The notes: generated by a model from the sequence alone, not told the origin. Shown: positions 46,552 to 55,685, counted from the stretch's first letter. The stretch is DNA of 64,000 nucleotides from Lachnospiraceae bacterium (GCA_017618195.1 JAFZUW010000046.1:54702-118701); one strand, 5' to 3'. Translations and numbers: made by a program.

Positions 46552-46564
46552 TCAGCGCTTTCCC

Positions 46565-46593
46565 ATTATATTACAGAGATTTTCAAAAGTCAA
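46565..46593 (-). promoter_or_regulatory. Promoter of tRNA array 1
   Basis: TTGACT (46588-46593) and a perfect TATAAT (46565-46570) with 17-base spacing on the minus strand, just before tRNA-Pro. Upstream lies a hairpin and phased A-tracts. Confidence 0.82.
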
Positions 46594-46595
46594 CA

Positions 46596-46623
46596 GAAAT
46601 TTCTGCGTTGCCGCAGAAATTTC
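46596..46623 (-). terminator. Hairpin GAAATTTCTGC/GCAGAAATTTC
   Basis: Eleven-base perfect arms around a six-base loop, between the solute-binding protein gene and the tRNA promoter. It may end transcription from upstream, although the T run is short (TGTTGACTTTT). Confidence 0.55.
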
Positions 46624-46627
46624 CGTG

Positions 46628-46670
46628 ACCGTTTTTCAACCGCTTTTTTAACCGTTTTTTTACCGCTTTT
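46628..46670. repeat. Helically phased ACCG(T/C)TTTTTT repeat
   Basis: ACCG followed by a T-tract recurs at 46628, 46639, 46651 and 46662, that is every 11-12 bases. On the minus strand these are A-tracts upstream of the tRNA promoter. Spacing close to one helical turn predicts curved DNA. Confidence 0.6.
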
Positions 46671-46755
46671 CGGCGGCTTTTCCCATCCGTTTTTCTATGC
46701 CGTATCAATCTCCGAAAACCATATCCCGGACATGTCCGTGTGACATCCTGCGCGG

Positions 46756-48117
46756 TCAACGGATTGCACTTTTCAGCGCGGCGGCAAATGTTTCCGGATC
46801 GTAATTAAGCGCACATAAATGATAAAGACTGAGAAAATAGTTTCTGATATCCTGGTAGGAAGAAATCATATTATCCCCGTACAAAACCATCCCGCCTTTT
46901 TCAAGCGCGTCATGCGCAGCCTGAACCGATAATGCATTCACTTGAGAATCATCATAATCGATTTTCCATGCCGGCAGGTATGCTTCGGAAAGGTATTCGT
47001 ATTTGGCGATCCGGCGGGCCAGTTCAAAGGCATATTCCGCTACGAATTCCGGATCTTCCGCAAAAGGAGAAACGACAAACGATACATTCGGTCCTCCAAT
47101 GCAGGTCCCTGCAGAAGCTCTTGCAGGATCGATCACAGGAAAATCGCCGATCGCCGGGTCGCTCATATTCGCCGCGATATTCGGGCTCTGCCATGATCCG
47201 TTTATATAAAACGCATATTCGCCGTTTATGAAACGGCGGCAAACCTCTTCATTGCTCATATTGGCACAATTCGGATCAATATACTCTCCTCGCACCAATG
47301 TCTGAAGAAGCTCTGCTGCCTTTATTACATCCTCATTTTCCCAGGTTTTCTTTCCGAGGAATAACCGGTCAAGTTCCTGCTCTCCGCAAATCTTCAGAAG
47401 AATCGTCTCAAAGTACTCCGAAATGCACCATGTTTCATTGCCGTAAGACGCGCATCCGAACGGATAAACCCCGACTGCGCGCAGTTTATCACAGCAAATC
47501 AGCAGTTCCTCAAAGGTGTTCGGGACAAGCGTATACCCGACGCTTTTCAGGAGATCCAGGTTGAAATACAGATGGATGGCCGAATAACCAATCGGTATCC
47601 CGTACATAATTCCATCGACCGTCATGTTTTTGCACATATGTTCCGGAAGCTGCTGCCGATGCTTCTCGTAAACGCCGTTAAGATTGTATGCACGTCCCGA
47701 TTCAACAAGGTCCCTCAGATTCGCGGCTGACCAAGAAAGATAGAAATCCGGCAGAACACCACTATTTGCCGCCGCTGCTGATGCCAGTTTTGTTTTGTAG
47801 GCTTCGCTTTCCGTTGCCGTCCAATCTAATATAACGTCCGGATACAATTCGCGCATTTCCTGGGCCGCCTTATCATACGCATAGCGTTCCGTACTGCTTT
47901 TGATCGCATTAGACCACATACGGATCGTCCGGCTCTCCTCCGGCTCTTTGGTCGGTTCAACGGTCGGCGTCGCGGTCGGCGTTACCGTATTTGTTCCGGA
48001 CGAATTCTTACTTTTTGCTTCTCTTTGTTTACCGCGTCTCACGGAATCTTCTTCCGTTCCGCACGCCGTAAGAAGCATTACGAGAACCAGACAGAACGCA
48101 ATCCACTTTTTCTTCAT
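46756..48117 (-). CDS. ABC-transporter sugar-binding lipoprotein
   Basis: A 453-residue extracellular solute-binding protein (SBP type 1). Signal peptide with lipobox LLTACG, then a Thr/Pro/Glu spacer (PTATPTVEPTKEPEES) and a typical two-lobe fold (RTIRMWSNAIKS near residue 67; GIPIGYSAIHLYFNLDLLK; NGEYAFYINGSWQSPNI; late GDNMISSYQDIRN). It likely binds an oligosaccharide. No permease or ATPase gene is adjacent, so partners lie elsewhere, or it signals. The Thr/Pro spacer resembles that of the surface proteins nearby. Confidence 0.9.
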   Translation of the reverse strand: MKKKWIAFCLVLVMLLTACGTEEDSVRRGKQREAKSKNSSGTNTVTPTATPTVEPTKEPEESRTIRMWSNAIKSSTERYAYDKAAQEMRELYPDVILDWTATESEAYKTKLASAAAANSGVLPDFYLSWSAANLRDLVESGRAYNLNGVYEKHRQQLPEHMCKNMTVDGIMYGIPIGYSAIHLYFNLDLLKSVGYTLVPNTFEELLICCDKLRAVGVYPFGCASYGNETWCISEYFETILLKICGEQELDRLFLGKKTWENEDVIKAAELLQTLVRGEYIDPNCANMSNEEVCRRFINGEYAFYINGSWQSPNIAANMSDPAIGDFPVIDPARASAGTCIGGPNVSFVVSPFAEDPEFVAEYAFELARRIAKYEYLSEAYLPAWKIDYDDSQVNALSVQAAHDALEKGGMVLYGDNMISSYQDIRNYFLSLYHLCALNYDPETFAAALKSAIR

Positions 48118-48141
48118 TTTACTACCCCCTCGCTGTTATTT

Positions 48142-48741
48142 TTATAAAATTCCCTCCTTGATCAGCAGTTCCCGCATGGCGCGAAGCGCTCTGCCGCGAT
48201 GGCTGATCTCGTTCTTCTGTTCGGGCGGAAGCTCCGCCGTCGTAACGCCTCTGTCGGGGAGCAGGAATATCGGATCGTAGCCGAATCCGTTGGTTCCCGC
48301 CTGCCGGTCGTTGATCACGCCTTCGACCGTGCCGCGTACCACCCACTCACGTCCGTCCGGCATCGCGCATGCGATTGCGCATACGAACCGCGCCGTACGC
48401 TCCTCAAACGGGACCTTCATCGCCTGCTCAATGATATAATTGTTCTTCACATCGTAAGAAGTGTCCTCGCCCATGAACCGCGCGGAATAAATCCCGGGCG
48501 CGCCGTCCATGCAGTCCACAACGAGTCCGGAATCGTCCGCCATCGCCATGATATTGCCCGCCTTGCTGACTGCGCGCGCCTTGATGAGCGCGTTGTCCTC
48601 AAACGTCTTTCCGTCCTCGACAATGTCCGCCTCGATCCCGGCTTCCTTCATCGAAAGAATCTCCGGAATGCTGTCTCCGAGAATCTCCCTGATTTCTCTC
48701 ATCTTTCCTTGATTGCCTGTGGCAAATACCAGTGTTTTCAT
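48142..48741 (-). CDS. rdgB: XTP/dITP pyrophosphatase RdgB (HAM1)
   Basis: A 199-residue nucleotide-sanitising enzyme hydrolysing XTP, ITP and dITP to monophosphates. Signature motifs: MKTLVFATGNQGKMREIREIL, then MADDSGLVVDCMDGAPGIYSARFMG, and FGYDPIFLLPDRGVTTAELP. The start at 48741 is the family start; a longer frame runs back into the surface-protein gene. It follows that gene by 10 bases, so the two may share a transcript. Confidence 0.95.
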   Translation of the reverse strand: MKTLVFATGNQGKMREIREILGDSIPEILSMKEAGIEADIVEDGKTFEDNALIKARAVSKAGNIMAMADDSGLVVDCMDGAPGIYSARFMGEDTSYDVKNNYIIEQAMKVPFEERTARFVCAIACAMPDGREWVVRGTVEGVINDRQAGTNGFGYDPIFLLPDRGVTTAELPPEQKNEISHRGRALRAMRELLIKEGIL

Positions 48742-48751
48742 ACTATTGTCC

Positions 48752-51283
48752 TTATAGATATTCTTCGTCTTCCTTTTCTTCATCCCCGGACTCATCCTGT
48801 TCTTCCGTCTGCTCTTTCGGGGGTTCCTCATCTTCTTCGGTCTCCTCATACGGAGGTTCCGCAAAATCCTCGTCCTCCATGTCACGCTGCCGTCTCCGCG
48901 CAGCCAGTTTCTCTCGACGAAGTTTTTCCTTTTCCGCTTCCTTCCGGTTACGGATCACACAATAAGCAACACCTCCGCCGAAAGCCAGAATCACTGCCAG
49001 AACGGCAAAAACAAGCAAAACGGTACCGCCTTTTTTGCTCTTACCCGCCGGCTTTTCGGCAGGCTTTCCGGACGACTCGTTCTTCTGACCTTCTCCTTCA
49101 TCGGGAGCTGATGTCGGCGTAATCTCCGGCCGGTCTTCGGTCTTCCGGTTACAGACAAATGTGATCGGATAATATTTCTGCCCGTGATTCGCGTCTTTAA
49201 TTGTATACGACGTCGGGCAGCTGTAATCGCCGAGCCGTCGTATTTTCCTTCCGAGGTCGTCCTGCTTCACATCCCACTGTCCGTCCCCGTTTAAATCATA
49301 CATTTGTCCGTTACTGCTTATGCGGATACCGGTTCTCTCGATGGATTTCCAAATCTCAGGGTCGGAAATATCCGCATTTCCGCTGCTCAGATCTATCGTA
49401 AGAGGAGTCTGTTTGCTTGTATCCACCTTCTGAAATACCGGTTTCAATTCGATTTCATGATCCGGCATGATAAACCGCCAATAATACCCGTTATACTCCA
49501 TAAAAAAGTCTTTTGCTTCAAACCCCAGGAACTCATAACCATCCTCCTCAGTCAATCTACTCTTATTAACATACAGAACCTGGTCCGCGGCAGAAGCCAC
49601 AATCCGGATCCCGGGATTTTCGTCAGGCTGATTATAGTATACCTTTATTGCTTCATCGGTGCATACTATCGGATAAAGCGTTTTCCCTTGAAATCTTATA
49701 TCTATTTCGGTATAGGTTTCCTCATCGGTTATAAACGGTTCCTGTAAAGAATACCCTAAGGAATAATAATCCCCCCATCCGAAATTTGTTAATCTCAGTG
49801 CCCTATCAACTACACTCGGCTCATATCCGGAAATAAACCGAAAGATTTGCTCTCTTTTGCTCTCATTGTTTTTCAGTGCGTCTGCAACAGCTTCCGGAAG
49901 AACTGCCCGGTAGGAATCACCATCCAAATAGAAAGAAAGCTCAAGTGTCTTCCCTTCATTCGGGAGAGCTTTATACGAGAGGGCGCAGGCAGGCATGGCA
50001 ATTTCTTCCCGTAACCGTTTTACGCTTCTTTCGCCCTCCCAAGTCCAATCTTTATATAAGTTTTCATATTGCGGCGAAGATATGAGGCCTGCTGTTGCTC
50101 CCTGCGAACCGTCATAAATGATCCGGATTGCTTCTCCCGGGGCGGCTTCGGTAATGGTTCTTCCGTTCATGTCTTCCGCATGACCTCCGGTCACGGTAAC
50201 GGGATACAGGTTATTTACGGCTTTCTGCGGAAAAACAAACGTATAAGGCCAATAGGGTGAGAGACTTTGTCCCGCAGTTGAGTACGTTCCGTTGATACTG
50301 CCCGTCGAAAGAGGGATAAAGTATACACGGTCCGGGAAACGGCCGTATTTGTCCTCGGTATACCCGGTGAAACAGCAGATTATATCAAAAGAGCCGTCTT
50401 GGTCCAGGTCCATCCTGTATGTGGAAACCTGAGAATATTCATCCATATTGTCGGATGCTGCAAAAGAAAGGTCCAGATCAATATAATTCGGCTCAAGATA
50501 ATAATCTCCGTCCGCCAGACAAAAACCCTCTGTCATATCAAAACTAAGCGGCTGCTGTTTCTCAGTCGCCGCCTTCATGCTGACATCCGATGCAGGCATG
50601 AAAAACGATACACTTTCGCACCAACGGTTTTCCATATTGTCATATCGGGAAAAACTGCCGATTACATCGGATTTCCAGGAAGAAACATACTCGCCTTCAA
50701 GCACATCCGGAACAAGAATAATACTCACGCCGGGCGCCGCAGAAGTAATCGTACGGCCGTCCGATGATTCGGCATGTCCTTTTTCAACCGATATCGAATA
50801 CTCATTTTTAATCGGCTCATCGGGGAAGATAAAGGTAACCGTATCATATTTCCGATAGCTTTCATAATCTATCTTACCGACAGGAAGAGAGAATCTTCCG
50901 TGAGCGCTGCATTCCACGGTCGGAATAAGACACCACATAGCCGGAGTCGGATACTCTTCATACGGATAGTTATATCCTCCGGTCTCAAAATCCGGCGTTC
51001 CGTCCCCGTCAACATCTCCCGAAAAAATACACCAGTCAACGTTGTTCTGTTCACAGATTTTTACCGCATTCTTTACGGCCATGCAAACTTTGGCATTATA
51101 GTACCAGCCTGCGTCTTCAAACACCTCATATCCGTCACGAAGGTCAATTACCAGTTCTTCTCCCTGACTGCCTTCGCCCTCCGGTTCGCCTGCGCGGGCG
51201 GGCGCGGCATTCACCGCAAAAGTAAGCAGTATGAGCAGCGTCATCAGTACACGAATCAGGTTCTTAAGCTCTGTAGGTTTCAT
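48752..51283 (-). CDS. Surface protein of the modular family (843 aa)
   Basis: An 843-residue paralogue located apart from the main group. Signal peptide (MKPTELKNLIRVLMTLLILL), leader repeat VIDLRDGYEVFEDAG, three DxDxDG loops (GDVDGDGTPD, MDLDQDGSFD, YDLNGDGQWD), two SGG/SAAPG/FFMPASDV repeats (FFMPASDVSMKAA), a short linker, a membrane helix, and a cytoplasmic tail first basic (KEAEKEKLRREKLAARRRQR) and then very acidic (DEEPPKEQTEEQDESGDEEK). Its Thr/Pro linker is short and Lys/Ser-rich instead, unlike the cluster members. Followed by rdgB. Confidence 0.82.
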   Translation of the reverse strand: MKPTELKNLIRVLMTLLILLTFAVNAAPARAGEPEGEGSQGEELVIDLRDGYEVFEDAGWYYNAKVCMAVKNAVKICEQNNVDWCIFSGDVDGDGTPDFETGGYNYPYEEYPTPAMWCLIPTVECSAHGRFSLPVGKIDYESYRKYDTVTFIFPDEPIKNEYSISVEKGHAESSDGRTITSAAPGVSIILVPDVLEGEYVSSWKSDVIGSFSRYDNMENRWCESVSFFMPASDVSMKAATEKQQPLSFDMTEGFCLADGDYYLEPNYIDLDLSFAASDNMDEYSQVSTYRMDLDQDGSFDIICCFTGYTEDKYGRFPDRVYFIPLSTGSINGTYSTAGQSLSPYWPYTFVFPQKAVNNLYPVTVTGGHAEDMNGRTITEAAPGEAIRIIYDGSQGATAGLISSPQYENLYKDWTWEGERSVKRLREEIAMPACALSYKALPNEGKTLELSFYLDGDSYRAVLPEAVADALKNNESKREQIFRFISGYEPSVVDRALRLTNFGWGDYYSLGYSLQEPFITDEETYTEIDIRFQGKTLYPIVCTDEAIKVYYNQPDENPGIRIVASAADQVLYVNKSRLTEEDGYEFLGFEAKDFFMEYNGYYWRFIMPDHEIELKPVFQKVDTSKQTPLTIDLSSGNADISDPEIWKSIERTGIRISSNGQMYDLNGDGQWDVKQDDLGRKIRRLGDYSCPTSYTIKDANHGQKYYPITFVCNRKTEDRPEITPTSAPDEGEGQKNESSGKPAEKPAGKSKKGGTVLLVFAVLAVILAFGGGVAYCVIRNRKEAEKEKLRREKLAARRRQRDMEDEDFAEPPYEETEEDEEPPKEQTEEQDESGDEEKEDEEYL

Positions 51284-51284
51284 G

Positions 51285-52436
51285 TTATCTCTCCCCGTTT
51301 TTCGGCGGCTTCGGTCCGAGGTACTGATAGAAGTACGTGCGGATCATGCCGTTATAAATCTTGCGGTTCTTCTCGGCTTTGCGCCCGATGTACCGCTCCG
51401 CGTCTTCGTAGGACGTGATGATGTAATAGGACCATGTGTCGAGTTTCTTAAACGTCTCGCCGATGTCCTTGTAAAGCGCCGGAAGCGCCACCTTTTCCTC
51501 AAGACGCTCGCCGTACGGCGGGTTCGTTATGATAAAGCCGTATTTCTTCGGATGCGACAGTTCCTGCATGGGACGCACCTGAAAATGAATCTGCCCGCCA
51601 ACGCCCGCCGCCTCCGCGTTCTGTCTCGCGATCTTGACGGCGTCGCGGTCGATATCAAAGCCCTGAATCTCCATTTTGATGTCGCGCAGTTCAAGGCTTC
51701 TCGCCTCATCACGCGCCTGATCCCAATACTTCGCGGGGATTCTTTCGCGGAACTTCTCCGCCTGAAAATGCCTGTTCACGCCGGGTGCGATCCGCATTCC
51801 CTTTAACGCCGCCTCGATCGGAATGGTACCGCTTCCGCAGAACGGGTCAACCAGTATGCGGTCCTTGTTCCAGGGCGTCAGACTGATCAAAGCAGCCGCC
51901 AGCGTCTCACTGATCGGAGCCTTGCCGACCAGCTTGCGGTATCCTCTCTTGTGAAGGGATTCGCCGGACGTATCGATGCCGATCGTGAACACGTCCTTCA
52001 GCGCGGACACACGGATCGGGTACTCGTTTCCGGTCTCCGGGAACCACGCAATATGATAGCTCTCCTTCATGCTCTCAACGATGGCCTTCTTCATGATCGA
52101 CTGGATGTCGGACGGACTGAACAGCGCGCTCTTGACGGACGTCGCCTTTGCCACCCAGAACTTCGAGTCCGCCGGCAGAATATCCGCCCACGGCAGAGCC
52201 TTGGTCTTCTCGAAAAGTTCGTCGTAAGTAAGCGCCTTAAAGGAGCCGATCTTCCACAGAATGCGCTCCGCGGTCCGAAGCCCGATATTGGCCCGGCAGA
52301 AGGCATGCTCATCGCCGGCAAATGTGACGCGCCCGTCCTCCACCTGCACAATCTCGTAGCCGAGGTCCGCCAGTTCCTGTTTTAACACGCTCTCGAGCCC
52401 GAAATGGCACGGAGCGATGAATTCGTATTTGCCCAT
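51285..52436 (-). CDS. THUMP-domain class I SAM-dependent RNA methyltransferase (RlmL/YpsC-like)
   Basis: A 383-residue RNA methyltransferase. An N-terminal THUMP-type part (about 1-150; YEFIAPCHFGLESVLKQELA) binds RNA; the C-terminal Rossmann domain has motif I DPFCGSGTIPIEA and NPPYGERL as the catalytic motif of N2-guanine methylases. The close homologue YpsC acts on 23S rRNA. The start at 52436 (MGKYEFIAPCHFG) is family-like. It lies two bases upstream of the 843-aa surface-protein start, so that gene could be read from the same transcript. Confidence 0.93.
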   Translation of the reverse strand: MGKYEFIAPCHFGLESVLKQELADLGYEIVQVEDGRVTFAGDEHAFCRANIGLRTAERILWKIGSFKALTYDELFEKTKALPWADILPADSKFWVAKATSVKSALFSPSDIQSIMKKAIVESMKESYHIAWFPETGNEYPIRVSALKDVFTIGIDTSGESLHKRGYRKLVGKAPISETLAAALISLTPWNKDRILVDPFCGSGTIPIEAALKGMRIAPGVNRHFQAEKFRERIPAKYWDQARDEARSLELRDIKMEIQGFDIDRDAVKIARQNAEAAGVGGQIHFQVRPMQELSHPKKYGFIITNPPYGERLEEKVALPALYKDIGETFKKLDTWSYYIITSYEDAERYIGRKAEKNRKIYNGMIRTYFYQYLGPKPPKNGER

Positions 52437-52580
52437 ATGATCTCCTGATATTGCTGTGTTCCGGCCTCCCGACGGCTCTGCCGCCGCCCTTTTCAATTAC
52501 TTCGGCCGGATCTAAAGAAATACTTTCACGCCATTGTATCATAAAGCGGGGCGGATTGCAAAAGATTATGAAATTCGCTC

Positions 52581-52609
52581 TTGACTTTTTACGGAAAGCA
52601 AGATAGAAT
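52581..52609 (+). promoter_or_regulatory. Promoter of tRNA-Arg(ACG)
   Basis: TTGACT and TAGAAT with a 17-base spacer, about 22 bases before the tRNA 5' end. The -35 TTGACT followed by TTTT is shared with the other tRNA promoters in this window. Confidence 0.75.
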
Positions 52610-52631
52610 ACATTTTGTTGCGAAGCAATGT

Positions 52632-52705
52632 GTGCATGTAGCTCAGCTGGATAGAGCACTTGGCTACGGACCAAGGTGTCGGGAGTTCGAATCTTCTCAT
52701 GCACG
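52632..52705 (+). tRNA. tRNA-Arg(ACG)
   Basis: Acceptor GTGCATG/CATGCAC; anticodon loop CTACGGA in stem CTTGG/CCAAG with anticodon ACG (probably A34 edited to inosine). Only plus-strand tRNA in the window. No CCA encoded. Confidence 0.95.
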
Positions 52706-52708
52706 CTT

Positions 52709-52736
52709 AAGGGACCGATTTGATCGGTCCCTTTTT
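52709..52736 (+). terminator. Terminator of tRNA-Arg(ACG)
   Basis: AAGGGACCGA-TTTGA-TCGGTCCCTT with TTTT following, directly after the tRNA. Strong intrinsic terminator. Confidence 0.88.
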
Positions 52737-52764
52737 CTATGTCCATATTCGGTTTTTGCGTTTA

Positions 52765-53679
52765 TCATCTGACTCCGTAAATGCGCGTGTCTCCGTTATG
52801 AGACGCGGCATTGGGCTCGGAATCATAGTAGAATATCAGGTAATCAAACCGGGCAGCATCTTCATATTTCTCGTCGGTCTCCGCGGCCGAAGCTCCGTCA
52901 GACTCAAAAAGATTCCGCTCAAAGCCCCTGCCTCCGCCGATTTCGGTCACATTTTTTCCGGTATACTGCTCAATCATATCTCCGCCATGAGACTGACCGC
53001 CGAAATCCTCATGTCCGTTCGGGTATAAAGTGAACGCTCTCTTTTGAAACGCTTCCGCATCCTTGTAAATGTACACACTGAAGCAGGTATACACCTCGTT
53101 CCTGTGTGAAGAGACGGTTCTGTTGAACGATTTCAAAATGCGCTCCAGTATATCATAATCCGAACACTGAAGGAATATGTCATAGCCCGCGTCGTTACTC
53201 ACATCCTTGTAAATGTAATATTCCGAAAAATACTGCCCGAGCTCCCTTTCAAACTCAGATCTGATCAGATACAGCCCCCTCTGCTTTTTATAATCCGAGG
53301 AGAATTTCGGCTTAAAATCTCTTGTCGCGCCGTCCTTATAAGTTACCGTGCATCCGTCCTCGTATGTTCCGGTACCCATAATGTTTCCCTCTGATTTGCA
53401 GCGGATTTCCAGATGATAGGTGTGGCCGCCCTCCACGGGGTAGTCCGTTCTCAAACAGCCGTCAATCCCGTCCGATAACGTGATGATCATATCCTCTTTT
53501 CCGACAATCTTCACATCTACATCGTCACCAGTCTCATCCTTAACTGCCTTCGTGACATATTCGACGATTTCGGCCTCCGAAAGAGGATTCTTAACTTTAT
53601 AAGTTCGGCCGTCATCTCCGCAGCCGCACAAAAGCATGCAAAAGAACAATGCCGCGCATAACCCCGATTTCCGAATCAT
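52765..53679 (-). CDS. Secreted lipoprotein of unknown function
   Basis: A 304-residue lipoprotein: signal MIRKSGLCAALFFCMLLCGC with lipobox LLCGC (Cys20), then a compact alpha/beta region (NPLSEAEIVEYVTKAVKDE) and beta-rich parts containing NGHEDFGGQSHGGDMIE. I do not recognise the family. It ends 29 bases after the tRNA-Arg terminator on the other strand and lies 20 bases downstream of the methyltransferase gene, so cotranscription with it is likely. Confidence 0.75.
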   Translation of the reverse strand: MIRKSGLCAALFFCMLLCGCGDDGRTYKVKNPLSEAEIVEYVTKAVKDETGDDVDVKIVGKEDMIITLSDGIDGCLRTDYPVEGGHTYHLEIRCKSEGNIMGTGTYEDGCTVTYKDGATRDFKPKFSSDYKKQRGLYLIRSEFERELGQYFSEYYIYKDVSNDAGYDIFLQCSDYDILERILKSFNRTVSSHRNEVYTCFSVYIYKDAEAFQKRAFTLYPNGHEDFGGQSHGGDMIEQYTGKNVTEIGGGRGFERNLFESDGASAAETDEKYEDAARFDYLIFYYDSEPNAASHNGDTRIYGVR

Positions 53680-53698
53680 CCTTCTCCCTCCTTACGTT

Positions 53699-54859
53699 CT
53701 ACTCCTCCTCAAGCAGTTTCTGCAGTGTCGGCTTCACCGAGAAAGCCTCGGCTGCCCGCTTCACCTCCGCAAGCATATGCCTCTTCACCGTAACCGGCTG
53801 GAAGCACTTCGTCGCCCGGATCAGCAGGTTCTTCGGCGTGTGCGACATATCGACAAATTCAAGAATCTGCGTCTTATACCCGCACGCCGTGATCAGATCC
53901 GCCCGGATGGCGTCGGTCAGAAGCGCCGCCGTCCTCTCTTTCACGATTCCGTATCTGGTAAGGACGGAAAGTTCGTCCGTCTTCATCTGTTTATTCAGTT
54001 CATGCTGGCAGCACGGAACGGAAAGGATCAGCGAAGCCTTCTGCTTTACGGCAAATGCCAAAGCATAATCCGTCGCGGTGTCGCACGCATGCAGCGTGAC
54101 AACCATATCGACAGGCGTGTCGGAAACAAAATCCTTCACGTCGCCCGCCTGAAAATGCAGGTTCTCATAACCGTAGCGCTCAGCCGCGCGGTTACAGTTC
54201 TCGATAACGTCCTTCTTCAGATCAAGGCCGGTAATCCGCACCTCCCGCTTCTTTATTTCCGTGAAATAGTAATACAGAATGAATGTGAGGTATGATTTGC
54301 CGCAGCCGAAATCAATAATATGGATCGGGCGTCCGGTCGGAAGCGCGTCAAATCCGTCATCCACCATTTCCGCAAAACGGTTGATCTGGCGGAACTTGTC
54401 CTGCATGGAGGCAACGACCTTGCCCTCCTTCGTGAAGATGCCCATATCCGTAAGCGCCGGAAGCGGCGAGCCCTCGGGAATCAGATACTTCTTCGTTCGA
54501 TTGTGGGAAAGCTGCTGTTCCTTCGCAGGAGCCGCCTCCTTATGTTTCGATACGAATACTTTGCCGCCCTTAGAGACCTTATACTCCGCATTTACCGTCT
54601 CGCCCTGCGCTTCAATCGTCAGATTCAGCTGGCGCATGTGCGCTCCGAACAGCTTAACCGCTTCTTCGGAAGCCTCCGCCGGCGTCAGGTTCTTATGAAA
54701 CACCTGCGTTTCGGTATAGCTCTCCTTCTGAAAACCTTTATCTTTTTGGACAAATACGACTCTTTTGTAAGGTTCGTCCTTGCCTGCGGGGTTGCTGCAT
54801 ACCAACCGCTTCAGCCCGCCGAGAAAGTATCCGCGAATTTCATCCGTATAATCATTCAT
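53699..54859 (-). CDS. SAM-dependent methyltransferase (Methyltransf_32-like)
   Basis: A 386-residue protein. A basic N-terminal part of about 150 residues (YFLGGLKRLVCSNPAGKDE) precedes a Rossmann methyltransferase domain with motif I IIDFGCGKSYLTFIL (about 182-196), motif II ITGLDLKKD, motif IV TLHACDTATDYAL and LSVPCCQHELN. The pattern recalls proteins in Clostridia and in eukaryotes (Methyltransf_32) whose substrate is probably RNA or protein, not determined. It overlaps the next gene upstream by 8 bases (54852-54859), so the pair is coupled. Confidence 0.85.
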   Translation of the reverse strand: MNDYTDEIRGYFLGGLKRLVCSNPAGKDEPYKRVVFVQKDKGFQKESYTETQVFHKNLTPAEASEEAVKLFGAHMRQLNLTIEAQGETVNAEYKVSKGGKVFVSKHKEAAPAKEQQLSHNRTKKYLIPEGSPLPALTDMGIFTKEGKVVASMQDKFRQINRFAEMVDDGFDALPTGRPIHIIDFGCGKSYLTFILYYYFTEIKKREVRITGLDLKKDVIENCNRAAERYGYENLHFQAGDVKDFVSDTPVDMVVTLHACDTATDYALAFAVKQKASLILSVPCCQHELNKQMKTDELSVLTRYGIVKERTAALLTDAIRADLITACGYKTQILEFVDMSHTPKNLLIRATKCFQPVTVKRHMLAEVKRAAEAFSVKPTLQKLLEEE

Positions 54860-55448
54860 GGTTTTCTACTTCAGTAGAATAACATCTCCTGCGACGCGTT
54901 TTGGAGAAGAACAAGAATACTCCTCCGAGAATTATGACTGCGTATAGCGTTCCGAAAACCGCTCTGGCAGCTGCCGGAACCGATGCACTCCAAAGCGCCG
55001 CAAATCCGAGACATAAGATAATCAGCATCGGCAGCAGAATCGAACCGAGGACAACCTTCCAAAGACTGCTGTCCAGATTCTCCTCATAGCTACGGACCGA
55101 ACCCCGCACGGAACTGTCATATTCCGGGACGATCCGGTAGTGTCCGTCGAGGCACAGAAGAGAATATGCAACCTGCCCTTCCGTTCCCTGAGCGACGGTT
55201 TCCTCAAAAACGGCACGGAACGGCGAGGGTATGTCGATCCCGTACCGGATCTTCTGCCCGAATACGGATGCGTAATACCGTTTCAGTTTTTCGCCGTTTG
55301 GCATCCTTCCTTTCTCGGAAGGCACCTGCTCGATGCGCACTACTGCCGGTCTGTCCGTCGTTTCGATTGTCCTGCGCTCCTCCCCATTCAGGAAAACCTT
55401 TATTTCGGTTCCGATCGGGCAGTGCACTTTAACACTGATCTCACTCAT
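54852..55448 (-). CDS. Membrane protein of unknown function
   Basis: A 198-residue protein. An N-terminal soluble beta-rich domain of about 110 residues (VKVHCPIGTEIKVFLNGEE) is followed by two membrane helices (about 130-153 and 160-180) and a basic C-terminus. I recognise no family. It starts MSEISVKVHCPIGTEIK with a weak AGG box upstream, and overlaps the methyltransferase by 8 bases. Confidence 0.72.
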   Translation of the reverse strand: MSEISVKVHCPIGTEIKVFLNGEERRTIETTDRPAVVRIEQVPSEKGRMPNGEKLKRYYASVFGQKIRYGIDIPSPFRAVFEETVAQGTEGQVAYSLLCLDGHYRIVPEYDSSVRGSVRSYEENLDSSLWKVVLGSILLPMLIILCLGFAALWSASVPAAARAVFGTLYAVIILGGVFLFFSKTRRRRCYSTEVENHE

Positions 55449-55518
55449 TTCAACACCTGCTGTCCCTTCGACAATTCTATCATAATCTTATCATTTTCGT
55501 TTATGTACTGCAACGGAA

Positions 55519-55551
55519 TAATAAAAAACGAGTTCGGCACAGCCAAACTCG
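55519..55551 (-). terminator. Terminator of tRNA array 2
   Basis: Minus strand CGAGTTTGGC-TGT-GCCGAACTCG then TTTTTTATTATT, 32 bases past tRNA-Leu. Very strong terminator. Confidence 0.88.
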
Positions 55552-55582
55552 AATTCAAATAAATCTTATATTTCTGAAAAAT

Positions 55583-55668
55583 TGCCGGCGGCCGGGGTCG
55601 AACCGGTACAAGTATCACTACTCGCAGGATTTTAAGTCCTGTGCGTCTGCCAATTCCGCCACGCCGGC
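55583..55668 (-). tRNA. tRNA-Leu(UAA)
   Basis: An 86-base class II tRNA with a long variable arm; acceptor GCCGGCG/CGCCGGC; anticodon TAA in loop CTTAAAA of stem CAGGA/TCCTG. No CCA encoded. Last tRNA of array 2. Confidence 0.95.
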
Positions 55669-55685
55669 AGATGTCATGAGGCTTG

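Noticed and set aside
24975-51283. Sortase-anchored (LPXTG) surface proteins
   Set aside because: No LPXTG or similar motif before the C-terminal helices; tails are long and charged, suggesting a membrane anchor.
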